Source: Bacteroidales bacterium UBA5206
Lineage (GTDB): Bacteria; Bacteroidota; Bacteroidia; Bacteroidales; Tenuifilaceae
Reading direction: 5' to 3'
Assembly (NCBI GenBank): GCA_002412705.1
Contig: DHVO01000061.1
Location: 1 to 42,362, forward strand
DNA: 42,362 nt
The translations under genes and the position numbers were made by a program. Below, one piece after another: positions 34,340 through 42,362 of this stretch (its first letter is position 1; each line of letters opens with the position of its first letter). The notes under the pieces are model-generated. The model was not told where the DNA came from and ran no database searches. It saw nothing but the letters and a program-made list of their open reading frames with translations.

Positions 34340-37300
34340 ATGGAAGCTTTATCTGCATTGTTACAAAAACCATATAGTCAGGACAATTGGTTAAATATTA
34401 TTGAATCTACCTTTACCAATGTTTCCATTATTCCCCCTGTGGATATTCCTTTTAACGAGGATTTAAACGATAAAATCGAATCGTTCCGGCAATTTGGTAC
34501 GGTTACACTTGCCGATGGGAACAGGCTGCCTCTTATCGAATTAAAAGTAACCGAGCGTATTCGGCTCCGACAAAATAGGGTTCAACTTAGACAACTAATA
34601 GCAAGGCTTATTGACCAAAATACAGCACATGGCGTTTTAGCAGTATTTGATACAGGCGAAGACCATTACCGTTTTTCTTTTACAGCCAAAGAGAGCGCCA
34701 TTAACGAGGAGGGCGAATTTGTTGAAAGCGAAACCGATAAAAAGCGCTATACTTATGTATTAGGAAGGAATGAGCAAACCAGAACTGCTGCCGAGCAGTT
34801 TGCTTTTCTAAAACAAAAAGGCGATAGTGTTACTATTAAAGATGTGGTGGCTGCTTTTAACGTTGAGCCTCTAACTAAGGAATTTTTCGACCGTTATAAA
34901 AAATATTACGAGGATTTTGTTCAATTCATTACTGGCAAGCGTTTCGAAAAGGTTAATGGTAAATGGAAGGAAGTAAAAAAAGGGGAGCCCTCACCCTTTC
35001 ACCTTCAAGTTTTCAATTCCGACGATAAAAATGCTCGCAATTATATTAAACTACTATTAGGCCGATTAGTATTTATAAAGTTTTTGCAAAAGAAATCATG
35101 GATGGGCGTTCCACCCGATGAGGCAGAATGGAAAAATGGCGACCCTAAATTTATTTACAACCTATACAACAACTTTAAAAACAAGGATAATTTTCATTCC
35201 AATGCCTTATTACCTTTATTTGACCATTTAAATGCACACAGCTCCTCGGATTTGTTTACACTAACAAAAACAAAGATTCCTGCACTCAACGGTGGTCTTT
35301 TCGAACGACAATACGAAAATCTCGAAGTGCTGGTATTTCCCGCTGAATTGTTCGAAGGGTTTCTTGAGTTTTTAGAGCAATACAATTTTACCATCGACGA
35401 GAGCGACCCCGACGATGCCGAAGTGGGTATTGACCCCGAAATGCTGGGTCATATATTCGAAAACCTCTTGGAGGATAACAAGGACAAGGGGGCTTTCTAC
35501 ACTCCAAAGCCTATTGTTAAGTACATGTGTCAGGAATCAATTATTGAATACCTGTACACCTATTTCGAGAAAAACAACCTCTTGGGCAACGAGCAAGCCA
35601 ATACCCAGTTAAAACAAAACATTGAAAGGTTTATAAAAAAACACGAAGGCAGTGCCATTAACGACCACGAAAAAACTATTGCCAAAGCGCTAAAGGAGGT
35701 TAAAGTCTGCGACCCCGCCATTGGTTCGGGTGCCTTCCCAATGGGTATATTATTGGAAATTTTTGGGGCAGTAAATTTATTGTACGACAATTTTACCGAC
35801 AGCACCTCCGAAGTATGGAATTTAGAAAAATGGGAACCAGCCCGTATTAAAGAACACATTATTCAAAACTCTATTTATGGAGTCGATATTGAAAAAGGGG
35901 CGGTAGATATTGCCCGCTTACGCTTCTGGCTTTCGCTTATTATTGATGAAGAAGTACCCCGCTATTTACCCAACCTCGATTATAAAATTGTAGTTGGCAA
36001 CAGCTTGCTGCCAAAATTTAACGGTAAAATTATTGAAATAGACTGGAGTCCCCGGCAAAGTTTGCAAGGCCGTGCAGCCGAATTGCATAAACAGGTTCAA
36101 CAACATTTAGCCGAAGTGGTAAAAGCGCAGAAAAACTATTTTAACGCCAATAACGAGCAAAAAACTACCATAAAAGAGCAAATACGTACCGCCAAGTTAC
36201 AATTAATTAAAAGCCAAACGCTATTCAACAAAGAGCGTTTTATTCTGAGTAACCAGATTACAGAAGACGATTCAAGGCTGAATGCTCGAGAGAAAAAAGA
36301 GAATCAAGCCAAAAAAGAGCAATTGGCTCAGTTCGACGAAACTGTGACATATATAGAAACCCTCATTGCCGATAACACTATCTCATTTAGTCATTTTGAC
36401 TGGAAATTGGACTTTCCAGAAATATTAAACCCAAATTTAAATAATCGACCCGGATTTGATATTGTTATTGGAAATCCTCCATATGGTTTACTAAATAAGA
36501 AGCAAAATAAACACACTTCAATTATTGTAACTGAAATTGAATTAGAAATGTTTAAAGATGGTCTTGAATATGGTGCGTTTAATTATAAAATGATTAATGT
36601 TTTTCAACTATTTATTATTAAGAGTTTGAATATATTGGATGAAAATGGTGTTTTTTGTGAAATTTATCCTTTATCCTTCACTGGAGACCAAAGTTTTTAT
36701 AAATTAAGAAAACACATACTTGAAAATAAGAGGCTTACAAAAATAGAAGCATTTCCAGAAAGAGACAATCCTAAAAAAAGGGTTTTTGAAAGTGTTAAGA
36801 TGTCAGTTCTAATTGCTTTAATTAAAAATTCCAAATCGACTTCAAGTTTTAATTTAAGAATAAACAATGACAAATTTATAAATACAAAAATTGAACCGAC
36901 AACCTTTTCAAAAGAAGAGATATACTCTATAGATAAAAAGTACTTTACAATTCCACTATTACCTGAAAAAGAGAAAGCAATTATTACAAAAGTTTATCAA
37001 TTTAGAAATGTCATATCGAATGTTGCTAAATGCAATACTGGTGAAGTTGACATTTCAATTGATAACGAATATATTACAGATAATTGTAATGACAAATACT
37101 TAATAAAGGGTGCCGCCATAGATAAATTTATAATTAAAAATGAGATGTCTCAGGGAGAAATACAATTCATCCATAATTCATTTCTTGAAAAATTAGCAGA
37201 AGAACGCAAAATACACTATAGTTCTCAAAGAATTGTTATGCAAGGAATCACAGGTATAAATGAAAGGACGCGTCTGAAAATGGCGATTGCACCTCCATTT

Positions 37301-37738
37301 ACATTCTGTGCAAATTCGGTAAATTATATTTCTATTGAAAAAAAGGAAACTAATATTTATGCTTTATTAGGAGTTCTAAATTCAAAACTATTGAATTTTG
37401 TTTTTAAGAAATTTAGTACAAATAGTAATGTAAATGGTTATGAGATTGACAATTTACCATTGCCTAAATTTACCAAAATTGTGCAAGAAAAGATTGGTAG
37501 TATTGTATTGCAATTATTGTCTGAATCTGACTATAATAATAGAGAGGTATTAATAAATTCTTTGGAATTATTTATATGTAAATTATATGGATTGGAATTT
37601 GAAGATTTAAAGTTTATTGAACTAAGTTTCAACCCATCTTTGGATGAATACATTTCTATTGTCATTCCTGAAGAAAACAATCAAAATTTAAATTTAAGCC
37701 TATTTACCGAAGGCACCCTATTTCATAACATAAATTAA
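34340..37738 (+). CDS. Eco57I/PglX-like adenine-specific DNA methyltransferase, possible type IIG-like enzyme
   Basis: The 1132-residue protein has a large N-terminal region (1-380), where DGNRLPLIELKV offers a candidate PD-(D/E)xK site (Glu67-x-Lys69). The Rossmann methyltransferase follows: KGAFYTPKPIVKYM near 390, SAM-binding motif I CDPAIGSGAF (457-466), YGVDIEKGAVDIARLR, and catalytic motif IV NPPYG (712-716), which marks N6-adenine or N4-cytosine methylation. A charged helical insert lies between them (about 575-680). The C-terminal ~350 residues form a target-recognition domain of the TaqI type, with LLGVLNSKLLNFVFK and NLPLPKF. Its job is to mark self DNA, possibly also to cleave. It is 6 bases after the helicase gene. 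Base composition falls sharply near 36,420, just before motif IV, as if the specificity half were of another origin. Confidence 0.88.
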   Translation: MEALSALLQKPYSQDNWLNIIESTFTNVSIIPPVDIPFNEDLNDKIESFRQFGTVTLADGNRLPLIELKVTERIRLRQNRVQLRQLIARLIDQNTAHGVLAVFDTGEDHYRFSFTAKESAINEEGEFVESETDKKRYTYVLGRNEQTRTAAEQFAFLKQKGDSVTIKDVVAAFNVEPLTKEFFDRYKKYYEDFVQFITGKRFEKVNGKWKEVKKGEPSPFHLQVFNSDDKNARNYIKLLLGRLVFIKFLQKKSWMGVPPDEAEWKNGDPKFIYNLYNNFKNKDNFHSNALLPLFDHLNAHSSSDLFTLTKTKIPALNGGLFERQYENLEVLVFPAELFEGFLEFLEQYNFTIDESDPDDAEVGIDPEMLGHIFENLLEDNKDKGAFYTPKPIVKYMCQESIIEYLYTYFEKNNLLGNEQANTQLKQNIERFIKKHEGSAINDHEKTIAKALKEVKVCDPAIGSGAFPMGILLEIFGAVNLLYDNFTDSTSEVWNLEKWEPARIKEHIIQNSIYGVDIEKGAVDIARLRFWLSLIIDEEVPRYLPNLDYKIVVGNSLLPKFNGKIIEIDWSPRQSLQGRAAELHKQVQQHLAEVVKAQKNYFNANNEQKTTIKEQIRTAKLQLIKSQTLFNKERFILSNQITEDDSRLNAREKKENQAKKEQLAQFDETVTYIETLIADNTISFSHFDWKLDFPEILNPNLNNRPGFDIVIGNPPYGLLNKKQNKHTSIIVTEIELEMFKDGLEYGAFNYKMINVFQLFIIKSLNILDENGVFCEIYPLSFTGDQSFYKLRKHILENKRLTKIEAFPERDNPKKRVFESVKMSVLIALIKNSKSTSSFNLRINNDKFINTKIEPTTFSKEEIYSIDKKYFTIPLLPEKEKAIITKVYQFRNVISNVAKCNTGEVDISIDNEYITDNCNDKYLIKGAAIDKFIIKNEMSQGEIQFIHNSFLEKLAEERKIHYSSQRIVMQGITGINERTRLKMAIAPPFTFCANSVNYISIEKKETNIYALLGVLNSKLLNFVFKKFSTNSNVNGYEIDNLPLPKFTKIVQEKIGSIVLQLLSESDYNNREVLINSLELFICKLYGLEFEDLKFIELSFNPSLDEYISIVIPEENNQNLNLSLFTEGTLFHNIN

Positions 37739-37748
37739 AATACACCTC

Positions 37749-40160
37749 ATGACCATACAAGAACAACGAGATAAAATTTGGAAAGAGTTTTTAGATAAAT
37801 GGCCAGTAGCACGCCTCGAAAAAATGAAACTCGAAGAATATACCAATTTAAACCGCTCCGATTCATTTTGCTATTGGTTAGAGAAACACACCGAAATATT
37901 AGGAAGCATTTGGGGGGGGTCAGCCTATAAATTTGGTATTTACAAAAAAAATAACACCGATAGCAACGATACCCGTAAAGGTTATAAAAACGATGGCGAA
38001 TACGGCTGGGTGCTAAAGTTCGGTATAACTCGTGAAGAAGCTTTCGAAACTGTGCGCCAAAATGTATACAATGTAGCCAAGAGTGCTAGTGAAGGTAAAC
38101 TTGGCGATATAAACGACATAGAGCTTGGGCAGGTTTTTAAATGGAAAATTGCTGCACTGTATAACAAAAACATACCGCTTATATACAAACCCGAAGCGCT
38201 CGAAAAAATTTGCCTAGAAAAAGGTATCGACTGGCCTAAATCATACAGCAAAGTTTACGAAGAACTTGCCAAACTGGGCAAAGGGAAAGATATTATTGAA
38301 CACAGCATTGAACTTTGGGCCATTTACAGCTCTGGCAGCAAACCCAAAGAACTCGAAACGGAATACTTACGCAAATGGTCATCGCCATTAAACCAAATAT
38401 TCTATGGACCTCCCGGTACTGGAAAAACTTACAACACCATTAACGAGGCAGTCCAAATTGTGGAGGAACTTAGCCCAGATGAGTTTAGAGATAAATATGA
38501 AGATAATCGTTCAGCACTTAAAGAGGCATATCAAAAGTATGTCGATGAAAAGTTGATTGGTTTTTGCACTTTCCATCAATCTTTTTCTTACGAGGATTTT
38601 ATTGAAGGTATAAAACCTATTGAACCTAAAGAAAATGACACTTATTTAAAATACGACGTAGTACCCGGCATATTCAAACAAATGGCCAACAAAGCCACTA
38701 CCTACGAAAAATATAAGGTAAAGGAAACAGCCAAAGCGCTAACTTTAGATGACTCGGCTTATTCGCAGGCACAGTTCTATAAAATGTCATTAGGCGACAC
38801 ACTAAGTCCTGAAGACGATAATATTTACAAATATTGTATAAAAAATAATGTTATAGCCCTTGGTTGGGGTGGCGATGTGGATTTTACAGGGGCTAAAAGC
38901 GAAGAAGACATTCGTATCATCTGTGACAAAAACAACCTAGATAGTTCCGCATTAAAATTTGTCAAATATTTCATTCTTTATTTAAAACTAGGAAACTATG
39001 TGATAATATCTAATGGTAATACAAGTATTCGAGCCATTGGTAAGGTTATTGGTGAATATGAATTTAATGACGATACAGATATAGATTACTGTCAGTTTCG
39101 AGAAGTCGAATGGATATTGAAAGACACCAATATACCAGTAAACGAGCTATACAATAGAAATTTTAGTCAGCAAACCATTTATAAACTCGATAAGGATTTA
39201 ATAAAAAGGGAATTTTTCGAGAGCAAATCCGATGTAATACTTGATACCAAAGAAAGGGAATTGCTTAGAAACCACGTACTTATTATAGATGAAATTAATC
39301 GTGGTAACATATCACAAATTTTTGGAGAGCTAATAACATTAATTGAAGATGATAAGAGAGAAGGTAAACCTGAAGCCTTAAAAACCATTTTACCCTATTC
39401 AAAACAACCCTTCTCGGTTCCTTCAAATTTGTACATCATTGGTACTATGAACACTGCTGACCGAAGCATCGAAGCATTAGACACTGCTTTGCGACGCAGG
39501 TTTACATTCAGAGAAATGCCTCCCAAAAATGACATTCTTCGAAACCATCACGAAAGAATCATATACAATCAAATAGTCAAAAACGTTTCTCTTTTATGGG
39601 AAGATAAGGAATGGAAGGAAATTGAGGCCGATTTAAAGGAATTGTTTATTGATAGCGCAAAATACGAGGAAAACAAAATTGAACTACGCGAAAAACTAAT
39701 TGGCAATGAAGGTGCAATAAAAGAATTTGATGCAGAGGAACACGAAAATTTCTATAAAGCCAAAGAAATTGAGTTAATTGATTTTGAAAAATTAATTAAC
39801 TGTATCAACTTTAGAATTGAGAAACTACTCGACAAAGACCATGCTATTGGCCATGCTTACTTTTTAAGCCTGCTAAATTGCTCATATCCTTTTAATGAAC
39901 TTAATTTAATTTTTGAGAATAAGATTATTCCTCTATTGCAGGAATATTTTTATGGTGATTTTGGTAAAATAGGCTTGGTTCTAGGTGATAGTTTTGTTGA
40001 AACAAAGCAATATTCTGAGAAAAATTTATTTGCCAATTTTAAAGGCTATGATGCTGATGTAAAAAGCGACTTACAACAAAGACCTGTTTATGTAATTAAA
40101 CCATCTGAAAACTGGAAAGTTGCCGATTTTATAAGCATTTACAAATCTTATAATGAGTAG
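37749..40160 (+). CDS. mcrB: McrB-type AAA+ NTPase with PUA/EVE-like domain inserted in the AAA core
   Basis: The 803-residue protein belongs to the McrB branch of AAA+ proteins, motors that feed the McrC nuclease. Residues 1-215 are a separate N-terminal domain of unrecognised family (SFCYWLEKHTEILGSIWGG), likely for DNA recognition. Walker A is GPPGTGKT (220-227), then FHQSFSYEDFIEGIKP (about 274-289). About 180 residues later come Walker B VLIIDEINRGN (510-520), the McrB signature GTMNTADRSI, and ALRRRF. The segment between (about 318-500) has NNVIALGWGGDVDF, FILYLKLGNYVII, RAIGKVIGEYEF and REVEWIL, the pattern of an EVE/PUA-fold domain that reads modified bases. It lies 10 bases after the methyltransferase gene and overlaps mcrC by 8 bases, so expression of the two is coupled. 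Confidence 0.87.
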   Translation: MTIQEQRDKIWKEFLDKWPVARLEKMKLEEYTNLNRSDSFCYWLEKHTEILGSIWGGSAYKFGIYKKNNTDSNDTRKGYKNDGEYGWVLKFGITREEAFETVRQNVYNVAKSASEGKLGDINDIELGQVFKWKIAALYNKNIPLIYKPEALEKICLEKGIDWPKSYSKVYEELAKLGKGKDIIEHSIELWAIYSSGSKPKELETEYLRKWSSPLNQIFYGPPGTGKTYNTINEAVQIVEELSPDEFRDKYEDNRSALKEAYQKYVDEKLIGFCTFHQSFSYEDFIEGIKPIEPKENDTYLKYDVVPGIFKQMANKATTYEKYKVKETAKALTLDDSAYSQAQFYKMSLGDTLSPEDDNIYKYCIKNNVIALGWGGDVDFTGAKSEEDIRIICDKNNLDSSALKFVKYFILYLKLGNYVIISNGNTSIRAIGKVIGEYEFNDDTDIDYCQFREVEWILKDTNIPVNELYNRNFSQQTIYKLDKDLIKREFFESKSDVILDTKERELLRNHVLIIDEINRGNISQIFGELITLIEDDKREGKPEALKTILPYSKQPFSVPSNLYIIGTMNTADRSIEALDTALRRRFTFREMPPKNDILRNHHERIIYNQIVKNVSLLWEDKEWKEIEADLKELFIDSAKYEENKIELREKLIGNEGAIKEFDAEEHENFYKAKEIELIDFEKLINCINFRIEKLLDKDHAIGHAYFLSLLNCSYPFNELNLIFENKIIPLLQEYFYGDFGKIGLVLGDSFVETKQYSEKNLFANFKGYDADVKSDLQQRPVYVIKPSENWKVADFISIYKSYNE

Positions 40161-41403
40161 GCAAACCATTCAAATATTTGAACACGAGCGTTTAACTACT
40201 TATCCTGATGAGTGGGGTCGAAAAATTACGCCCCGTCAACTAGAATTACTCTGTCTATACAACGATAACAATCAGAATAAGTATTATACAGTGATTCGTA
40301 ATGGGGTTAAATTCAATCAATATGTGGGTGTTATCCAAATTGGCAATCTTACAATCGAAATTTTACCTAAAGCCGATAAAACAAATTTTTCAACATTAAA
40401 CGATAAAGAAGTCGAAATATATCGTTGGCGTAAAGTATTGCTTAAAATGCTTCAGGTTTGTGGAATTATTAAAGTTGAAGCTCCCAGCGAAGCAAATTTG
40501 AAAAAGAGGCATAATTCACTGTTGGATTTATATTTCGACATTTATTTGAATGAAATTGAAAGTTTACTTCGTTCTGGCCTAATAAAAAAATATAGGACAC
40601 AAAGCAACAATGTTTATGCCTTAAAAGGTCAATTGAAATTTTCTCAAAATATTCAGCAAAACCTCATACATCAGGAGCGGTTCTTTACCGAACATCAAAC
40701 CTACAATTATCAAAACCTTTTAAATCAGATATTAATTAAAGGGTTAAGAGTACTCAAATCAATTGCAAATGATACCCTTTTAATCGACCGTATTAATCGG
40801 GTTCTGTTCTGTTTTCCAGAAATAGAAGAAATTCTTATAACAGAATCCAACTTTTCAAAGGTTAACATAAATCGACAAACAGAAAAATACAGCGAAGCGC
40901 TCAAAGTAGCAAAAATGATAATCCTGAATTATTCGCCAGATATTATTTATGGTCAGGAAAACATGCTGGCCTTGCTTTTCAACATGAACGATTTATGGGA
41001 GAAGTTTATTTTCAGGATGCTAAAAAGAGGAGAAGACGGCACTTACACCGCAAATTACCATCAAACTCAGAATTTTTGGCTTAACCGTCGCATTGAACCC
41101 GACATTGTAATTGTAAAAGAGGGTATTACGTATATTGTTGACACCAAATGGAAAATAGTTTCCCCTAACAATCCTTCCGACAACGATTTAAAACAGATGT
41201 ATGCTTACAATATGTATTGGGATGCCCCAAAAAGCATGTTGTTATATCCCAAAACATCAAATGCCATAGATAGCGATTTTGGTAAATTCCATAAAGGCCG
41301 TGAAGGAGAAAATTTATGTAAGGTTGGATTTGTAAATGTATTCGATAACAACAATCAATTAAATCAAAAAATATCTGCCGAAATAATAGAAAAATTAAAT
41401 TAG
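40153..41403 (+). CDS. mcrC: McrC nuclease subunit
   Basis: A 416-residue McrC-family protein. The N-terminal half (NGVKFNQYVGVIQIGNLTIEILPKAD) matches the McrC domain that docks on the McrB hexamer. The C-terminal half carries a PD-(D/E)xK nuclease: Glu-Pro-Asp317 in RRIEPDIVIV and Asp330-Thr-Lys332 in YIVDTKWK. With McrB it cuts DNA, classically DNA carrying modified cytosine. The start overlaps the mcrB stop by 8 bases (ATGAGTAG), giving translational coupling. Full-length, with no break. It ends the operon; a weak AT-rich hairpin (41404-41420) just after the stop is the only terminator candidate. Confidence 0.9.
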   Translation: MSRQTIQIFEHERLTTYPDEWGRKITPRQLELLCLYNDNNQNKYYTVIRNGVKFNQYVGVIQIGNLTIEILPKADKTNFSTLNDKEVEIYRWRKVLLKMLQVCGIIKVEAPSEANLKKRHNSLLDLYFDIYLNEIESLLRSGLIKKYRTQSNNVYALKGQLKFSQNIQQNLIHQERFFTEHQTYNYQNLLNQILIKGLRVLKSIANDTLLIDRINRVLFCFPEIEEILITESNFSKVNINRQTEKYSEALKVAKMIILNYSPDIIYGQENMLALLFNMNDLWEKFIFRMLKRGEDGTYTANYHQTQNFWLNRRIEPDIVIVKEGITYIVDTKWKIVSPNNPSDNDLKQMYAYNMYWDAPKSMLLYPKTSNAIDSDFGKFHKGREGENLCKVGFVNVFDNNNQLNQKISAEIIEKLN

Positions 41404-41420
41404 AAAGTTACAATAACTTT
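41404..41420 (+). terminator. Weak hairpin after mcrC
   Basis: AAAGTTA (41404-41410) and TAACTTT (41414-41420) form a 7-bp AT-rich stem with a 3-base loop directly after the mcrC stop codon. It has no GC-rich core or long T run, so it is only a candidate for the end of the operon. Confidence 0.25.
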
Positions 41421-41469
41421 ATTACCAATAAAATATATCAACTACTACGTTTTTAAACTACTTCCATAG

Positions 41470-41898
41470 AATAAAAAAAACCGTAACACACTTATACAAC
41501 CCTCATGGGAAGAAGAACTCTACAAATACATTACCGGTATTGTCCAAAATAAAGGGCAAAAGATGTTGGCTATTAATGGCACATCAAACCATATACATAT
41601 TCTAATTGGCATGAAACCAACATGCTGTCTATCCAATTTGGTGAGGGAAATAAAGAAATCATCAAATATTTTTATCAATGAAAGGAGATTTACCCCTTAC
41701 AGCTTTCAATGGCAAGAAGGCTTTGGTGCTTTTTCATACAGCCATTCTCAACTAACAGATGTAATTCAATATATTGAAAACCAAAAAGAACACCATAAAC
41801 AGCGTACATTCAAAGAAGAATACCTTGCATTCCTAAAAGCCTTTGAAATAGAATTCAAACATGAATATCTATTTAACTGGCTAGAGAATGAAGCATAA
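41470..41898 (+). pseudogene. IS200/REP-type (Y1, HUH) transposase, 5'-decayed
   Basis: The open frame continues upstream of the first ATG (41563) to a stop at 41467-41469 and reads NRNTLIQPSWEEELYKYITG, which is the expected continuation of the family, so the ATG is internal. About the first 20 residues, including the first beta strand, are missing or scrambled. The frame before the stop (41434-41466) has a faint YINYYVF resemblance to the lost start. The catalytic HUH pair is present in SNHIHILIG, and the nucleophile Tyr is probably that of YIENQKEHH. The protein would cut and join single-stranded DNA at insertion-sequence ends. Without its start it is most likely inactive. No paired tnpB gene and no clear element ends were seen. 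Confidence 0.75.
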
Positions 41899-41990
41899 CC
41901 TTAGAAAAAAGAGTCTTTAGGGGTTCGAATAGTTGGCTCCAAAGGTACGTACTATACACCTTCTTTTTTCCTTAATAAAGATTCTCCCCC

Positions 41991-42362
41991 CTACCCATAA
42001 ATCTCATCAAAACTGCTTACGGACTTAATGGTTACACCTAGGTTGTGCATCAGATTTTTAATTGCAGGCGATGGGGTTCCCTTGGTTATATAGTAAACAT
42101 TCATGGGCTTTTCTGTTGTGTTGGCAAAGCGCTTGCGCTCAATTAGCAGCCAGCGCAGAAAAACCTCATCAATACCAAAGCCAAAGCCAAGAATAACAAT
42201 GGGGAGATTAAACCATATGTGCAGCCAGGTTTTGCACCCCTGCCAAAGTTCTGTAGTGTACTCATTGTAAAGTCGGCCTGCACCCTTGTGTATTATGTCG
42301 CGGGCACGTTGGGCGCTCCCCATGTAATCGGTTAGCCCAAGGCGTATGCTATCCTTATATTT
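41991..42362 (-). CDS. SIR2-like protein, C-terminal part (truncated by window edge)
   Basis: The frame is open from the stop codon to the window end, so the ATG at 42323 is probably internal. The visible ~124 residues read IRLGLTDYMGSAQRARD, then LPIVILGFGFGIDEVFLRWLL, then VYYITKG, and end SSFDEIYG. The hydrophobic strand with G-F-G-x-x-D followed by a helix looks like the end of a SIR2-like NAD-binding domain, where a Gly-Tyr/Phe-(Ser/Gly)-x-x-D-x-x-(F/I) motif occurs. Such proteins can deacetylate proteins or, in defence, degrade NAD+. Codon use resembles the core genome rather than the adjacent defence operon. The assignment rests on a short stretch, so it is tentative. Confidence 0.45.
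   Translation of the reverse strand, partial: KYKDSIRLGLTDYMGSAQRARDIIHKGAGRLYNEYTTELWQGCKTWLHIWFNLPIVILGFGFGIDEVFLRWLLIERKRFANTTEKPMNVYYITKGTPSPAIKNLMHNLGVTIKSVSSFDEIYG

Noticed and set aside
41917..41950. A tRNA 3'-end look-alike (GGTTCGAAT followed by TTGGCTCCA), a possible attachment-site remnant
   Set aside because: The bases flanking the TTCGAAT loop do not pair as a T stem, and no anticodon, D arm or matching acceptor strand lies upstream.
1..42362. CRISPR array or rRNA genes
   Set aside because: No regularly spaced direct repeats and no rRNA-like stretch were seen when reading the gaps between genes.

Overview
The window looks like chromosomal DNA of an anaerobic or fermentative Bacteroidota bacterium, probably of the order Bacteroidales. 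The signs are a secreted M43 metalloprotease with a C-terminal sorting tail of the type IX secretion kind, lipoproteins with Bacteroidota-style lipoboxes, almost no Shine-Dalgarno sequences, and promoter elements of the TAnnTTTG type. The species cannot be named from sequence alone. No rRNA, convincing tRNA or CRISPR array was seen.

Region 1 (1-10,570) holds the end of a short-chain dehydrogenase, the M43 protease, and an acid-producing energy block on the minus strand: ackA, then ptb and buk. These turn acyl-CoA into acyl-phosphate and then into acid plus ATP. Hairpin terminators follow ackA and buk. A GT-B glycosyltransferase and a 980-residue FAD/Fe-S 2-hydroxyacid dehydrogenase follow, transcribed divergently from each other.

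Region 2 (10,574-21,933) holds a CHASE-PAS hybrid histidine kinase downstream of sucD, a divergent malic enzyme, a Na+/alanine symporter, a helical-repeat protein of unknown function, a lipoprotein alpha/beta hydrolase with an outer-membrane barrel protein, and a small lipoprotein.

Region 3 (22,109-29,200) is a six-gene minus-strand operon: thiolase, acetoacetyl-CoA/3-oxoacyl reductase, Na+/solute symporter, acetyl-CoA hydrolase/CoA-transferase, and two tandem KAS III-like condensing enzymes with unusual active sites. With ptb-buk it suggests short-chain acyl-CoA metabolism, but crotonase and acyl-CoA dehydrogenase are not in the window.

Region 4 (mnmE at 29,506-30,909, then 31,046-41,403) is a compact four-gene defence operon inserted after the housekeeping gene mnmE: a PLD-SNF2 helicase, an Eco57I/PglX-like adenine methyltransferase, an McrB-type ATPase whose AAA+ core is interrupted by a PUA/EVE-like domain, and McrC with a PD-(D/E)xK nuclease. 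The genes are 6 and 10 bases apart, then overlap by 8 bases, so they are very likely one system. The operon is AT-richer than its flanks and mosaic inside. A decayed IS200-like transposase and the end of a SIR2-like gene close the window. This operon is the best candidate for an unusual system; it resembles helicase-methylase-ATPase defence arrangements I recall from the literature, but carries McrC and an inserted reader domain as well.
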